Source: Hymenobacter busanensis
Lineage (GTDB): Bacteria; Bacteroidota; Bacteroidia; Cytophagales; Hymenobacteraceae
Assembly: GCF_008727865.1 (NCBI RefSeq)
Contig: NZ_VTWU01000006.1
Location: 1-64,000 of the forward strand
DNA length: 64,000 nucleotides
Reading direction: 5' to 3'
The notes beneath the pieces were generated by a model that was given only the letters and a program-made list of their open reading frames with translations, ran no database searches and was not told where the DNA came from. The number at the start of each line of letters is the position of its first letter. Within the stretch, counting starts at the first letter, position 1. The translations under genes were made by a program, and so were the position numbers. Below, one piece after another: positions 25,911-35,107 of the stretch.

Positions 25911-25945
25911 AAAATGCCGCCCCTGCTGCCGGGGGCGGCATTTTT
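25911..25945 (+). terminator. Terminator of the DUF3127 gene
   Basis: Stem AAAATGCCGCCCC with its complement, a six-base loop, then TTTTT. It ends 44 bases before the next gene's start. Confidence 0.92.
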
Positions 25946-25988
25946 ACGTATGTACCCTTGCTCCCACCTGCCTGGCACCTCAGCGGCC

Positions 25989-26864
25989 ATGATGCCTTCC
26001 GACGCTACCACCCCGTTGCGGGGCAAAACCGTATTGCTCACCGGCGCCTCCCGCGGCATTGGGCTGGCGGCGGCGCACCAGTTGGCGCAGCAAGGCGCCC
26101 ATCTGATAATGGTGTGTCGTGACCCTACCCGCGGCGAACGGGCACGCCAAGCCGTGCAGCTCGCCACGCCCGGCGCAGCTATCGACCTGCTGCTTTGCGA
26201 CTTGTCGCGCTTGGCCGATGTGCAGCGCTTGTGCGACGACATTCTGGCCCGCTACACGCGCCTCGACGTGCTCATCAACAACGCCGGCGTGTTGCCCAAC
26301 AAACTAGAAGTAACCGAAGAGGGCCATGAGCTATGCTGGGTTACCAACCACCTGTCGGTTTTCGTGCTGACTAACCGGCTTTTGCCGTTGCTGGCGGCGG
26401 TCCTGCCAGGCCGCATCATCACGGTGGCGTCGGAGGCGCACTGGCTTGGCGAAATTGAAGCATCGGTTGCGCGGCGCAATGATCCGGCGCACAACAGCGC
26501 CTTCACGGCTTACTCCGACTCCAAACTCGCCAATGTCCTGTTTACACAAGCCTTGGCCGAACGCCTGGAACTGACCGGCATTAGTGCTGTGTGCCTGCAT
26601 CCGGGCATCGTGCGCAGCCACTTGTTCGCAGAAAGCTCGTGGCTCATGCGCCTCTCGATGCGCCTTGCCCGGCCGTTTACCCGCTCTACAGCGCAGGCTG
26701 CAGCGGCCATCATCCACTTGGCAACCAACCCGGATGTACCAAAATTCAACGGCCGTTATTTCAAGAATGGTCGGCCAGCCCGAAGCTCCGGGCGGACGAA
26801 AAATCCCGGCGAAGCGCATCGACTGTGGCGAGTTTCTGGAATGGAAACTGGCTTGGATGTATAA
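25989..26864 (+). CDS. Short-chain dehydrogenase/reductase, retinol-dehydrogenase-like
   Basis: NAD(P)-dependent oxidoreductase with unknown substrate. The 291-residue product has the cofactor motif TGASRGIG, the NNAG motif (LINNAGVLP), the catalytic Ser (TVASEAH) and Tyr/Lys (YSDSKLAN). Start is one of two adjacent ATG codons (MMPSDATT); an earlier Met lies inside the preceding terminator. The C-terminus is basic and Ser/Gly rich. Confidence 0.88.
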   Translation: MMPSDATTPLRGKTVLLTGASRGIGLAAAHQLAQQGAHLIMVCRDPTRGERARQAVQLATPGAAIDLLLCDLSRLADVQRLCDDILARYTRLDVLINNAGVLPNKLEVTEEGHELCWVTNHLSVFVLTNRLLPLLAAVLPGRIITVASEAHWLGEIEASVARRNDPAHNSAFTAYSDSKLANVLFTQALAERLELTGISAVCLHPGIVRSHLFAESSWLMRLSMRLARPFTRSTAQAAAAIIHLATNPDVPKFNGRYFKNGRPARSSGRTKNPGEAHRLWRVSGMETGLDV

Positions 26865-27130
26865 GTAGATAGTCCAGCCCTGCAAATGTGTACACCACGA
26901 ACACGTGGTATTTATCAGCCAATATTAGCTGCATGCCTACTTAAAAACGCTGCTATTGGCGCAAAAAGCAACAAAAGCAGGCTCTAATATTTGTCCACTT
27001 ATTGATTTCGAAAGTGCCGTAGTATTTGATTTACGAGGCTTAATAAAAAAACTTTGTTTTCAGCGTTACTTTATTTTTTATTTCTCGTTCCTTTGTTCAG
27101 GTTTTAGAACGCTTTCAACAATTCGAAACA

Positions 27131-27397
27131 ATGGCCGAACTTAACATTCAGCACCTGCAGAAAGTACTCGCTGACGCTGGTCGCAACGAAAATCTGATCC
27201 GCGAAATTCGTCGCGCCCACGGCAAAATGCAGGCCGCGCTGGACGAATTAGCCAATTTGCTGGATCCTGCTTACGAGCCCTCCGAGCGCAAGAAGCCGGG
27301 TCGGAAAGCAACCAATGGCGAAGCGGTTGCCGAAGGTGAAGGTGGCCGTCGTCGCGGTCCGGGTCGTCCGCCTAAAAATGCGGCAGCTAACGCGTAA
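27131..27397 (+). CDS. Small basic DNA-binding-like protein with AT-hook-like tail
   Basis: An 88-residue product. Residues 1-45 form a helix rich in charges (LQKVLADAGRNENLIREIRRAHG). Residues 50-88 are rich in Lys, Arg, Gly and Pro and contain KKPGRKATN and GRRRGPGRPPK, which resemble AT-hook motifs (core GRP). Architecture recalls a small oligomerising nucleoid protein, but no family is recognised. A strong terminator follows; the AT-rich upstream 266 bases may hold its promoter, though no clear TAnnTTTG is seen. Confidence 0.8.
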   Translation: MAELNIQHLQKVLADAGRNENLIREIRRAHGKMQAALDELANLLDPAYEPSERKKPGRKATNGEAVAEGEGGRRRGPGRPPKNAAANA

Positions 27398-27424
27398 GCA
27401 CCTTTTGTAGCTTGCAATCAATAG

Positions 27425-27460
27425 AAAAAGGCCCGCCCACCAATGGCGGGCCTTTTCTTT
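27425..27460 (+). terminator. Terminator of the AT-hook-like gene
   Basis: Stem AAAAAGGCCCGCC with its complement and loop CACCAAT, then TTTTCTTTT. Confidence 0.92.
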
Positions 27461-27740
27461 TGGGCGTCTAGTAATGAACCGCGCCTCGTGCTGATTTAGC
27501 CCATATGCCGTTGTTACCATAAATAAACTCTAGCCACACTTCAATCGGACCCGGTTTTCAATAGAGGCTTCTCAGCTTTTGTTACTCAGGGATATACACG
27601 GCCAATTGATTCGCTAATACGGGAAATACGCTCGGCCTTATAAGGCGCACCGCATTATTTTTCCAAGCACAGCCAATTCGCAGTACACTTTTTCGGCAGG
27701 AATGCGTATCTGATTTGCTTGATTCCGCCGGTGTACACGT

Positions 27741-28382
27741 ATGCCTATTTCCTTACCCGAACTGCGCGCCCTTATTGCTCAAGGCGAGAGCGAACAACTG
27801 GAATTTAAAACACGCACTACGCACCCTACGCGCATTTCCCGCACATTAGTGTCGCTGGCGAATACGCGCGGCGGCCACGTGTTAATTGGGGTAGACGACC
27901 GGGGCCGAATTGTGGGTGTGCGCGACGCTGAAGAAGAACGGTTCTTATTGCGTCAGGCTACCGCTCACTACATCGAGCCGCCGCTGCCGATGCACGTTCA
28001 GGAAGTGGAGGACGACGAGCGCACCGTGCTGGTGGTGGAAGTGGCCGAAAGCTCGCACAAACCGCACAAAGCATTGGTGGGCGAAGACGACTGGCGAGGG
28101 TACATCCGCGTGGGGGCGGCGAGCGTGCAAACCAGCCGCCTCACCGAGAAAGTGTTGCAGCAGGAGCCGCCTGAGCCCCGGTTCGAGCGCATTCCGCTTA
28201 ACCGGCACGAGCAAGCGGCCCTCGACTACGTGCGCGACCATCCGCGCCTGACGCTGCCGCAGTACGAAAAGCTCATCAACGTATCGAGGCGCCGGGCCCA
28301 CCGGTTGCTCATCAAGCTGGTGCTGCACGGCTACCTGCGCTACCACGACAAAGAAAAAGAGCCATACTACACCCGCGGCTGA
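27741..28382 (+). CDS. AlbA_2/Schlafen-domain protein, probable DNA- or RNA-binding regulator
   Basis: A 213-residue product with the N-terminal AlbA_2 (Schlafen) domain: ESEQLEFKTR, ISRTLVSLANTRGGHVLIGVDDRG. The C-terminal part (about 155-213) is a winged helix (LPQYEKLINVSRRRAHRLLIKLVLHGYLRY). Such proteins are often regulators, and the domain is linked to nucleic-acid binding. The 280 bases upstream hold no recognisable gene. Confidence 0.83.
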   Translation: MPISLPELRALIAQGESEQLEFKTRTTHPTRISRTLVSLANTRGGHVLIGVDDRGRIVGVRDAEEERFLLRQATAHYIEPPLPMHVQEVEDDERTVLVVEVAESSHKPHKALVGEDDWRGYIRVGAASVQTSRLTEKVLQQEPPEPRFERIPLNRHEQAALDYVRDHPRLTLPQYEKLINVSRRRAHRLLIKLVLHGYLRYHDKEKEPYYTRG

Positions 28383-28533
28383 GTTCAGCGCGCATTACTC
28401 CGCAAGCAGCCCCACCCGATAAGGTAAATCCTTCCTCGTATGCTTCCGCGGTGCGCAACGCCAGCTTCCATTCGCTCAAAATGCAGACGTGGTGCGCTTC
28501 GCGGCCATCCTCGGCTACCGGGCAGTTTGCGCA

Positions 28534-29190
28534 TCAGCGGCCTTCCCAAGCGGCTACCTGCCCAGCGTGAACGAGTTGCAGCCGCAACCAGTGCCGCTCG
28601 GCGGGGCGCTGGGTTGGGAGCCAGCCGCGGCCTTCGGCGGGCACAATAAGCAGGCCGTGGTCGTCGCCGAGCACGGCGAAATCGGGCCGCTTGGGGCCGC
28701 GCCAAAAATCAGGAATGCCGAGTGCCGCCTGAAGCTCGGTACAGGCCGCAGGCACCTGCGCAACGGGCAAACCCAATTCGCTGATGCTTAGCAGCGAATG
28801 GCCGGAGAAAGGCGCGGTGGCATCGGAGGGCACGTCGTAGCGGGCAATGCACTCGACAATGTTGCCGTTGGGGTCGTGAAAATAGAAGGCGCGGGCGTTC
28901 CAGTTGGGGAAGTCGGCTACGCGTTCGGTGCCCTGATACGGCAGGACTGAGGTGCGCGCTTCCACCCACGCGAAGGCCTCGACAAATTGGTTGCGCGGAA
29001 TCAGAAACGCGAAGTGGTAGAACGGCTTTGATGGGGTGCGGGTGGCGCGAAACGTGAGCTGCGACGTGCCCACACCAAACGTCACGCGGGCCTCGGTATC
29101 GTGCGTTGCCGGCAGGCCCAGCGTGCGGTGGTAGAAGGCGCGGGTAGCCGGTAGGTCGTCGGTCAGTAATTCGACTTGGAGCAGGTGCAT
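28534..29190 (-). CDS. VOC (glyoxalase/dioxygenase) family protein
   Basis: The 218-residue product has two betaalphabetabeta-type halves. The first is LLQVELLTDDLPATRAFYHR and the later block is FYFHDPNGNIVECIARYDV, with DPNGNIVE a typical metal-site strand. A second vicinal-oxygen-chelate half follows (SISELGLPVAQVP). Enzyme activity cannot be predicted. Start MHLLQVEL is favoured over 38 extra residues that overlap the divergent gene's upstream region. Confidence 0.82.
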   Translation of the reverse strand: MHLLQVELLTDDLPATRAFYHRTLGLPATHDTEARVTFGVGTSQLTFRATRTPSKPFYHFAFLIPRNQFVEAFAWVEARTSVLPYQGTERVADFPNWNARAFYFHDPNGNIVECIARYDVPSDATAPFSGHSLLSISELGLPVAQVPAACTELQAALGIPDFWRGPKRPDFAVLGDDHGLLIVPAEGRGWLPTQRPAERHWLRLQLVHAGQVAAWEGR

Positions 29191-29323
29191 GGCGCGGGCG
29201 AAAAGGCCAGTTCGAAACGGCTCCAAAGTATACAAACCGGCGGAAACCGGCCCCAGCCCGGCTAACACCGCGCCGGCCGGTACGTACAACCGCCTACCGT
29301 TCATTTCTCAAGCCCCGCTTTCT

Positions 29324-29821
29324 ATGTCCTCTCTTGCCGACAAAGGTCTCAAGATTTCGAAAAACGCCCTCTTCAACGTGTTCCTGAACCGCGCCAGCAA
29401 GCTGCTCGGCAAGCCGTTTAAGGTGGTGATAATGCTTAACGAGGTGGCCGACAAGCTGGCCAGTGAGAAAAGCGGCAAGAACAAGTTTGCCCAGCTCATC
29501 GACATCATGCTGACCGTAGTGCGCTTGGTGCGCGGCTACATCAGCGGCAGTTACCGACAGGTCGAAACCGGCACCATCGTGTCGGGCATTGCGGTGCTGC
29601 TCTACACCCTCTCGCCCATCGACCTCGTGCCCGATTTTATTCCGGTGGTGGGCTTTCTGGACGATTTGAGTTTGATGAGCTGGTTTATCGGCAAGTTTCA
29701 GGATGAAATTACCCGTTTCCGCGACTGGGAAACGAGCAGCGCCACGGCTGCGCTACCCAGCGCCGAACCCGCCGCTGCGCCCCTCTCGACCGCCGCAGTA
29801 GCCGAGCTTGGGCACTCGTAA
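29324..29821 (+). CDS. YkvA-like membrane protein (DUF1232)
   Basis: A 165-residue product with the DUF1232 core IAVLLYTLSPIDLVPDFIPVVGFLDDLSLM. The LSPIDLVPDFIP block is the family hallmark. The N-terminal half is helical and basic. A hydrophobic helix around residues 85-105 may insert in the membrane. Role unknown. The start MSSLADKGL was chosen because the 45 upstream in-frame residues lack homology and overlap a divergent gene's start. Confidence 0.85.
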   Translation: MSSLADKGLKISKNALFNVFLNRASKLLGKPFKVVIMLNEVADKLASEKSGKNKFAQLIDIMLTVVRLVRGYISGSYRQVETGTIVSGIAVLLYTLSPIDLVPDFIPVVGFLDDLSLMSWFIGKFQDEITRFRDWETSSATAALPSAEPAAAPLSTAAVAELGHS

Positions 29822-29853
29822 TCAGGCAGAGTACCTGGCTTGCCCATGCGTAT

Positions 29854-30645
29854 CTACTCCGCGGCCGCTCCCAACTGCGCGGCGCGCCGCCACAAACCCA
29901 GGACAACCAGCTCCAGCCACAGCGCCGTGCAGCTGCTGACGATGCCCCGCGCCAGCAGGCCACGCGCCGAGAGGTAATCCACGATGGGCTGCGTACGCCA
30001 GTAGCCATAGCCAAACCCCGCGGCAGCTGCCGCTGAAACGAGTAGCAACGGCCACACGAGGCTACTTACCTCCGTAATACGGCTAGCTTGCGGTGCCGCA
30101 ACCGGGGCTGTGCGCAGCCACTTCCGAAACCACCACAGCAACAGCAGGCCGCCCGCCAACGAGCTGAGGTGTTGGGCCAATTTGCTGATGGGCATCGAGC
30201 CAAACCCGAGAAACGGCACCGCCCCTTGCAGCAAGGGAAGGTGCCGCACGGCCCAGCCGTCGGCGTGGGTGAAACCGTCCCACACGATATGCGTCAACGC
30301 TCCGACCAGGATAGCTCCACCGATGCCCAAAAACCGGCTTGCCGGACCGAAGGCGAAGGGCTGCCGGGCCGGAGGCCACAAGCGCACCCGCAGGGGAGCA
30401 GGCAGCACGGCAGCGGCGGCTTCTTTTACCACCCGATGCCAGAGCCACAGCACCGCCAGGCTGGTGGGCAGGCAAAACGTGAACAGCCCTGCCAAGGTGT
30501 GGCCGATGTCGCCATCGGGCACCAGCCGCAGGAAGTAGATAAAGTCGGGGCTCATGCTGCCGACGACCAGCGCCGACAGCGGCAGGCGCGGTAGCAGTTG
30601 GCGCAGCGGCAGGACGGCCGCCGGATGGCAAAATGTAAACGGCAC
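29854..30645 (-). CDS. DUF4184 family membrane protein
   Basis: The 263-residue product has about six hydrophobic helices. The start is a GTG giving (M)PFTFCHPAAVLPL, matching the family's usual MPFTFSHPA start, so upstream residues were discarded. SMSPDFIYF and THIVWDGFTH are conserved in the family, with His and Asp residues that could bind metal. Function unknown. It is divergent from the S46 peptidase gene, 134 bases away. Confidence 0.85.
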   Translation of the reverse strand: MPFTFCHPAAVLPLRQLLPRLPLSALVVGSMSPDFIYFLRLVPDGDIGHTLAGLFTFCLPTSLAVLWLWHRVVKEAAAAVLPAPLRVRLWPPARQPFAFGPASRFLGIGGAILVGALTHIVWDGFTHADGWAVRHLPLLQGAVPFLGFGSMPISKLAQHLSSLAGGLLLLWWFRKWLRTAPVAAPQASRITEVSSLVWPLLLVSAAAAAGFGYGYWRTQPIVDYLSARGLLARGIVSSCTALWLELVVLGLWRRAAQLGAAAE

Positions 30646-30742
30646 GCACAACGGGTTTGGTGGAAATCGGCCGGCAACCACCGTCAAGGTACAAGCGCCC
30701 GGGCACTTGCCACTTTTCGAGCGTGTTACCCGCGCACGGCGC

Positions 30743-30750
30743 TACTTTTG
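30743..30750 (+). promoter_or_regulatory. -7 element of the S46 peptidase gene
   Basis: TACTTTTG matches TAnnTTTG and lies 29 bases before the GTG start. Confidence 0.6.
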
Positions 30751-30779
30751 TTGCCTCATTCACCCATTTGCTTTTGCCC

Positions 30780-33062
30780 GTGACGTTTCACTTCTCCCCG
30801 ATTTCCCGAGCGGTGCGCACCTGCGCCCTGCTGCTGGCGCTGCTGCTGCCCGCCGCCGCCCGCGCCGACGAAGGCATGTGGCTGCCGCTGCTGCTCAAGC
30901 AACTCAACGAAGCCGACATGCGGCAAAAAGGCCTAAAGCTCACGGCCGAAGACATTTACAGCGTCAACCGCGGCTCGTTGAAAGACGCCGTGGTGCAGTT
31001 CGGTGGCGGCTGCACTGGCGAAATTATTTCGGGCGAAGGGCTGCTGCTCACCAACCACCACTGCGGCTACAGCCAGATTCAGCAGCACTCGTCGGTTGAA
31101 AACGACTACCTCACGAAGGGCTACTGGGCCATGACGCGCGACCAGGAACTGCCCAATCCGGGCCTGACGGCCACGTTCATCGTGCGCATGGAAGACGTAA
31201 CCGGCGCGGTGCTGCAAGGCATTCCGGGTGGTATTGCGGAGGCCGAGCGCGAACGAACCGTGCAGCAGCGCATCACCCAGGTGGCCCAGAAAGCCGTGGA
31301 AGGCACTCATTACAAAGCTTTTGTGCGCCCCATGTTCGGCGGCAACGAGTACTACCTGTTCGTCACGGAAGTGTTTGAGGACGTGCGCCTCGTGGGGGCG
31401 CCACCGAGCAGCATCGGCAAATTTGGCGGCGACACCGACAACTGGGCCTGGCCCCGCCACACCGGCGACTTTTCCATGTTCCGCATCTACGCCGGCCCCG
31501 ACAACAAGCCCGCGCCCTACTCCAAGGCCAACAAGCCCTACCAGCCCAAGCACTACCTGCCTATTTCCATGGCGGGCGTGCAGCCCGGCGATTTTACGCT
31601 GGTGTTTGGCTTCCCCGGACGCACCACCGAATACCTCACCTCCTGGGGCGTCGATGAAGTGTACGCCGCTTCCGATCCGGCCAAGGTGAAAGTGCGCGAC
31701 GCCAAGCTGCGCGTGCTCGACGCCGACATGAAAGCCTCCGACAAGGTGAGGATTCAGTACGCGGCCAAGTACGCCAGCCTTGCCAACTACTGGAAAAAGT
31801 GGATCGGCGAAATGCGGGGTTTGCGCCGCCTCGATGCCACCGCCCGCAAGCAGCAGCAGGAACAGCAGTTCCGCGCCTGGGTTGCCCAGGGCGACGCCAC
31901 CCGCAAAGCCGCTTACGGCCAGATTCTCGACCAGCTGGAGCAGCAGTACCGCCTTGTGCGCCCCTACGTGGTGGCCCGCGACTACACCACCGAAGCCGCG
32001 CTGGGCGTGGAGCTGGTGGCCTACGCCAACAGCCTGCAAAATCTGCTCGACCTCATTCAAAACAAGGCTCCGCAGGCCGAGCTGGCCACGGCCGTGGGCA
32101 AAGCCCGCACCGGCACCACTAACTTCTTCCGCAACTACTCGGCTCCTACCGACCAGAAAGTAGCCGCCGCCCTGCTACCGCTCTACGCCGACGGCACGCC
32201 CGCCGAGCTGCTGCCCGACTACGTGAAAACCCTGCGAGCCAAGAATACCAGCCCGGCCGCCTGGGCCAGTTTCGCCGCGGACCTCTACGGCCGCAGCAAA
32301 CTCACCTCGGAAGCCGATGCCCAGAAGGTGCTCGACGAGCTGCTGAAAGGTAACGCGCAACCCCTGCTGGCCGACCCGGCATACCAGTTGGCCAGCGCCG
32401 TGGTTAGCACCTACCGCCAGAAAGTGTTGCCGACCTACACCACCGCGCAGGATCAGATAACCCTGCTCCAGCGCACCTACATGGCCGGCCTGCGCCAGTG
32501 GCAGCCCGAGCGCAAATTCTATCCCGATGCCAATTCCACCCTGCGCGTGGCCTACGGGCAAGTAGCTGGCTACCAGCCCGCCGACGGCACGGAGTACGAA
32601 TATTACACCACCCTCGACGGCATCATGGAAAAGGCCGACCCCACCAACCCCGAGTTTGAGGTGCCCGCCCGCCTGGCCGAGCTGTACCAAAACAAAGACT
32701 TTGGCCCCTATGCGGTCAACGGCACCGTACCCGTGGCCTTCACGGCCACCAACCACACCACCGGCGGCAACAGCGGCTCACCCGTCATCAACGGCCGCGG
32801 CGAGCTGATCGGCATCAACTTCGACCGCAACTGGGAGGGCACCATGTCCGACATCATGTACGACCCCGACCGCGTGCGCAACATTACCCTCGACGTGCAC
32901 TACATGCTGTTCGTGGTCGATAAGTTTGCCGGCGCCGGGCACTTGGTAAAGGAAATGAAGCTGGTGAACATGCCATTGAATGGCAGAGCCAACAGTCCTT
33001 TGGAGCCCAATACGAAAAAGCAAAAGGTGAAAGTGAAGCGCGAAAAAGCTGCGGCCCTCTAG
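30780..33062 (+). CDS. dpp11: S46-family dipeptidyl peptidase, DPP11-like (Asp/Glu specific)
   Basis: Periplasmic serine exopeptidase that removes dipeptides. The 760-residue product starts at GTG (MTFHFSPISRAVRT), with a signal peptide ending PAAARADEG near residue 30. TNHHCGY holds the catalytic His; GNSGSP holds catalytic Ser665. Arg683 in GINFDRNWEG sits 18 residues after Ser665. In characterised DPP11 the same spacing separates the Ser from the Arg that selects acidic P1 residues, while DPP7 has Gly there. Hence a preference for Asp/Glu is inferred. A terminator follows directly. Confidence 0.9.
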   Translation: MTFHFSPISRAVRTCALLLALLLPAAARADEGMWLPLLLKQLNEADMRQKGLKLTAEDIYSVNRGSLKDAVVQFGGGCTGEIISGEGLLLTNHHCGYSQIQQHSSVENDYLTKGYWAMTRDQELPNPGLTATFIVRMEDVTGAVLQGIPGGIAEAERERTVQQRITQVAQKAVEGTHYKAFVRPMFGGNEYYLFVTEVFEDVRLVGAPPSSIGKFGGDTDNWAWPRHTGDFSMFRIYAGPDNKPAPYSKANKPYQPKHYLPISMAGVQPGDFTLVFGFPGRTTEYLTSWGVDEVYAASDPAKVKVRDAKLRVLDADMKASDKVRIQYAAKYASLANYWKKWIGEMRGLRRLDATARKQQQEQQFRAWVAQGDATRKAAYGQILDQLEQQYRLVRPYVVARDYTTEAALGVELVAYANSLQNLLDLIQNKAPQAELATAVGKARTGTTNFFRNYSAPTDQKVAAALLPLYADGTPAELLPDYVKTLRAKNTSPAAWASFAADLYGRSKLTSEADAQKVLDELLKGNAQPLLADPAYQLASAVVSTYRQKVLPTYTTAQDQITLLQRTYMAGLRQWQPERKFYPDANSTLRVAYGQVAGYQPADGTEYEYYTTLDGIMEKADPTNPEFEVPARLAELYQNKDFGPYAVNGTVPVAFTATNHTTGGNSGSPVINGRGELIGINFDRNWEGTMSDIMYDPDRVRNITLDVHYMLFVVDKFAGAGHLVKEMKLVNMPLNGRANSPLEPNTKKQKVKVKREKAAAL

Positions 33063-33082
33063 CCTTGCCCCACCACGCTTTG

Positions 33083-33115
33083 AAAAAGCCCGGTGCTAGC
33101 AGCGCCGGGCTTTTT
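33083..33115 (+). terminator. Terminator of the S46 peptidase gene
   Basis: Stem AAAAAGCCCGGxGCT with its complement, loop AGC, then TTTTT. Confidence 0.93.
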
Positions 33116-33224
33116 GCTGTCCGTTGGGTTTGGGCGGGTGCGCCCGTGCTGCCTTTGGAGGCAGAGCGCCTGCCGCCCTACCTTGCTCCTTTCGCCCGCG
33201 GCTCTCCGGCCTTTCCCGTTTACC

Positions 33225-34532
33225 ATGCTTCTCAAACGCTCCTCCGGCTGGCTGCTTTGGCTGCAGTTGTTGCTGCTGATTTTCGGCACTACGCGCTGGA
33301 CCGCCGCACAAACCGCTACGCCTGTTTCCACGCCCAAGCTCCTGCGTCCGGCCGCAGTGTTCGACGGCGAAACCCTGCACCCCGGCTGGATAGTGCTGGT
33401 CGAAAACGACCGGATTAAGGCTGTGGGACCGGCGGCCCAGGTGCAAGCTCCGGCCGGAGCGCAACTCATGGACCTACCCGGCCAAACGTTGTTGCCCGGT
33501 CTCATCGAAGGCCACTCGCACCTGCTGCTGCACCCCTACAACGAAACCACCTGGAACGACCAGGTGCTGCAGGAGTCGCAGGCACTGCGGGTGGCTCGGG
33601 CCACCGTGCACGCGGCCCGCACCCTGCAAGCCGGCTTCACCACCGCCCGCGACCTGGGCACCGAAGGGGCCGGCTACGCCGATGTGGGCCTCAAACAAGC
33701 CATCGATCAGGGTATTATTCCAGGCCCGCGCTTGGTGGTGGCCACGCGCGCCTTGGTGGCCACGGGCAGCTACGGCCCCAAGCTTTCAGCCGATGTCGAT
33801 GTGCCGCAGGGCGCCCAGGAAGCCGACGGCCTGGATGGCATTGTGCGGGCCGTGCGGGAGCAGATTGGCAAAGGCGCCGATGTGGTGAAAGTGTACGCCG
33901 ATTACCGATGGGGCGTGGGCGGCAGTGTTGCGCCCACGTTTTCGCAGGACGAGCTGCATCTGATTGTGCAAACCGCAACGGCAGCGGGCCGGCCGGTCGT
34001 GGCGCACGCGTCCACGCCCGAGGGCATGCGTCGAGCAGCGCTGGCCGGGGTGCAAACCATTGAGCACGGCGACGGCGGCACGCGCGAGGTTTTCAAGCTG
34101 ATGAAGCAGCGCGGCGTGGCTTTCTGTCCTACCGTAGCCGCTCCCGATGCCGTGCTGCAATACCGCGGCTGGCGCAAAGGCCAAGACCCGGAACCCGAGC
34201 GCATTCACCAGAAAAAAGCCAGTTTGCAGGCCGCCCGCAAAGCCGGCGTGGGCATTGTCATCGGCGGCGACGTGGGCATTTTCCCGCACGGCGACAACGT
34301 GCGGGAGTTGGAGCTGCTGGTGCGCGAATACAGCTTCAGCCCGCTGGAAGTGCTGCGCGGCGCTACCAGCGGCAACGCCCGTATTCTTGGCCTCCCCGAC
34401 CGCGGCCAGCTCAAGCCTGGCCTGCTCGCCGATCTGGTGGCTGTGCAAGGCGACCCCACGCAGGATGTGGCGGCGCTACGGCAAGTGCGGCTGGTGATGA
34501 AGGGCGGAATTGTGTATAAGCTCAGCCCATGA
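33225..34532 (+). CDS. Secreted metal-dependent amidohydrolase
   Basis: The 435-residue product has a signal peptide (LLWLQLLLLIFGTTRWTAAQ). The amidohydrolase motif GHSH in LLPGLIEGHSHLLLH lies near residue 96. Further metal ligands are probable in KVYADYRW (lysine) and in the VVAHASTPEG and TIEHGDGG stretches. This is the imidazolonepropionase-like/prolidase-like group of cyclic amidohydrolases. Substrate unknown. Start MLLKRSSG begins the signal peptide. The next gene overlaps its stop by four bases. Confidence 0.87.
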   Translation: MLLKRSSGWLLWLQLLLLIFGTTRWTAAQTATPVSTPKLLRPAAVFDGETLHPGWIVLVENDRIKAVGPAAQVQAPAGAQLMDLPGQTLLPGLIEGHSHLLLHPYNETTWNDQVLQESQALRVARATVHAARTLQAGFTTARDLGTEGAGYADVGLKQAIDQGIIPGPRLVVATRALVATGSYGPKLSADVDVPQGAQEADGLDGIVRAVREQIGKGADVVKVYADYRWGVGGSVAPTFSQDELHLIVQTATAAGRPVVAHASTPEGMRRAALAGVQTIEHGDGGTREVFKLMKQRGVAFCPTVAAPDAVLQYRGWRKGQDPEPERIHQKKASLQAARKAGVGIVIGGDVGIFPHGDNVRELELLVREYSFSPLEVLRGATSGNARILGLPDRGQLKPGLLADLVAVQGDPTQDVAALRQVRLVMKGGIVYKLSP

Positions 34533-35104
34533 ACGAAGAAGAAGTATGCCGCCTGATCGAGGCTGCACTACCTTATTTTGCCGAGGCTGAAGCAACCGGC
34601 GAAACCATTGTGCGGCGCCTGGTTGCCACCGGCGTTCCGCCAGACGTAGCTACCCAGATAGTCGTGTTTGTGCCAGCGGCTTTTGCCCGGGTTTTGCTTC
34701 ACCCATATTCGCCGCAATGGCAGGACACATTCCGGCTCATGTCACTCACCGACAATTCGTACAAGCATTTGCATCTGTCCCAGGAGCCGGTATTCTATTC
34801 GGCTATGGAAATGGCCATTGACCTCGCAGCCCAAAATGCCTGGACTCCGCTCCACGACCTTGTTGGGCAATGGAGTGCCGACGTAAAATGTGCTTCCCGG
34901 TTTCTGGAGCAAGGACAGGACATCAACGGTATATGGCTAACCGAGCTCATGGTTCTGGCTGATATTGGGCCAAGAGGTCCATCCCTTCTCCACGGCCCCA
35001 CGGGGAAACTTCCCCGGTCGAGAAAGCCCTTGCCATCCATGGCGCCGCTCGACCCGAAGCCCGAGCCGGATGCCTGGGCCAAACCTTGGTGGAAATTCTG
35101 GTAG
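34529..35104 (+). CDS. Hypothetical protein coupled to the amidohydrolase
   Basis: The 191-residue product starts at an ATG overlapping the amidohydrolase stop codon (ATGA), which implies translational coupling. N-terminal MNEEEVCRLIEAALPYF is helical; the C-terminal part is rich in Pro, Lys and Trp, ending WAKPWWKFW. The codon use is ordinary. I do not recognise the family. No signal peptide. Confidence 0.65.
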   Translation: MNEEEVCRLIEAALPYFAEAEATGETIVRRLVATGVPPDVATQIVVFVPAAFARVLLHPYSPQWQDTFRLMSLTDNSYKHLHLSQEPVFYSAMEMAIDLAAQNAWTPLHDLVGQWSADVKCASRFLEQGQDINGIWLTELMVLADIGPRGPSLLHGPTGKLPRSRKPLPSMAPLDPKPEPDAWAKPWWKFW

Positions 35105-35107
35105 CGG

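Noticed and set aside
25914-25988. Longer start for the short-chain dehydrogenase
   Set aside because: The extra residues would be encoded inside the DUF3127 terminator hairpin.
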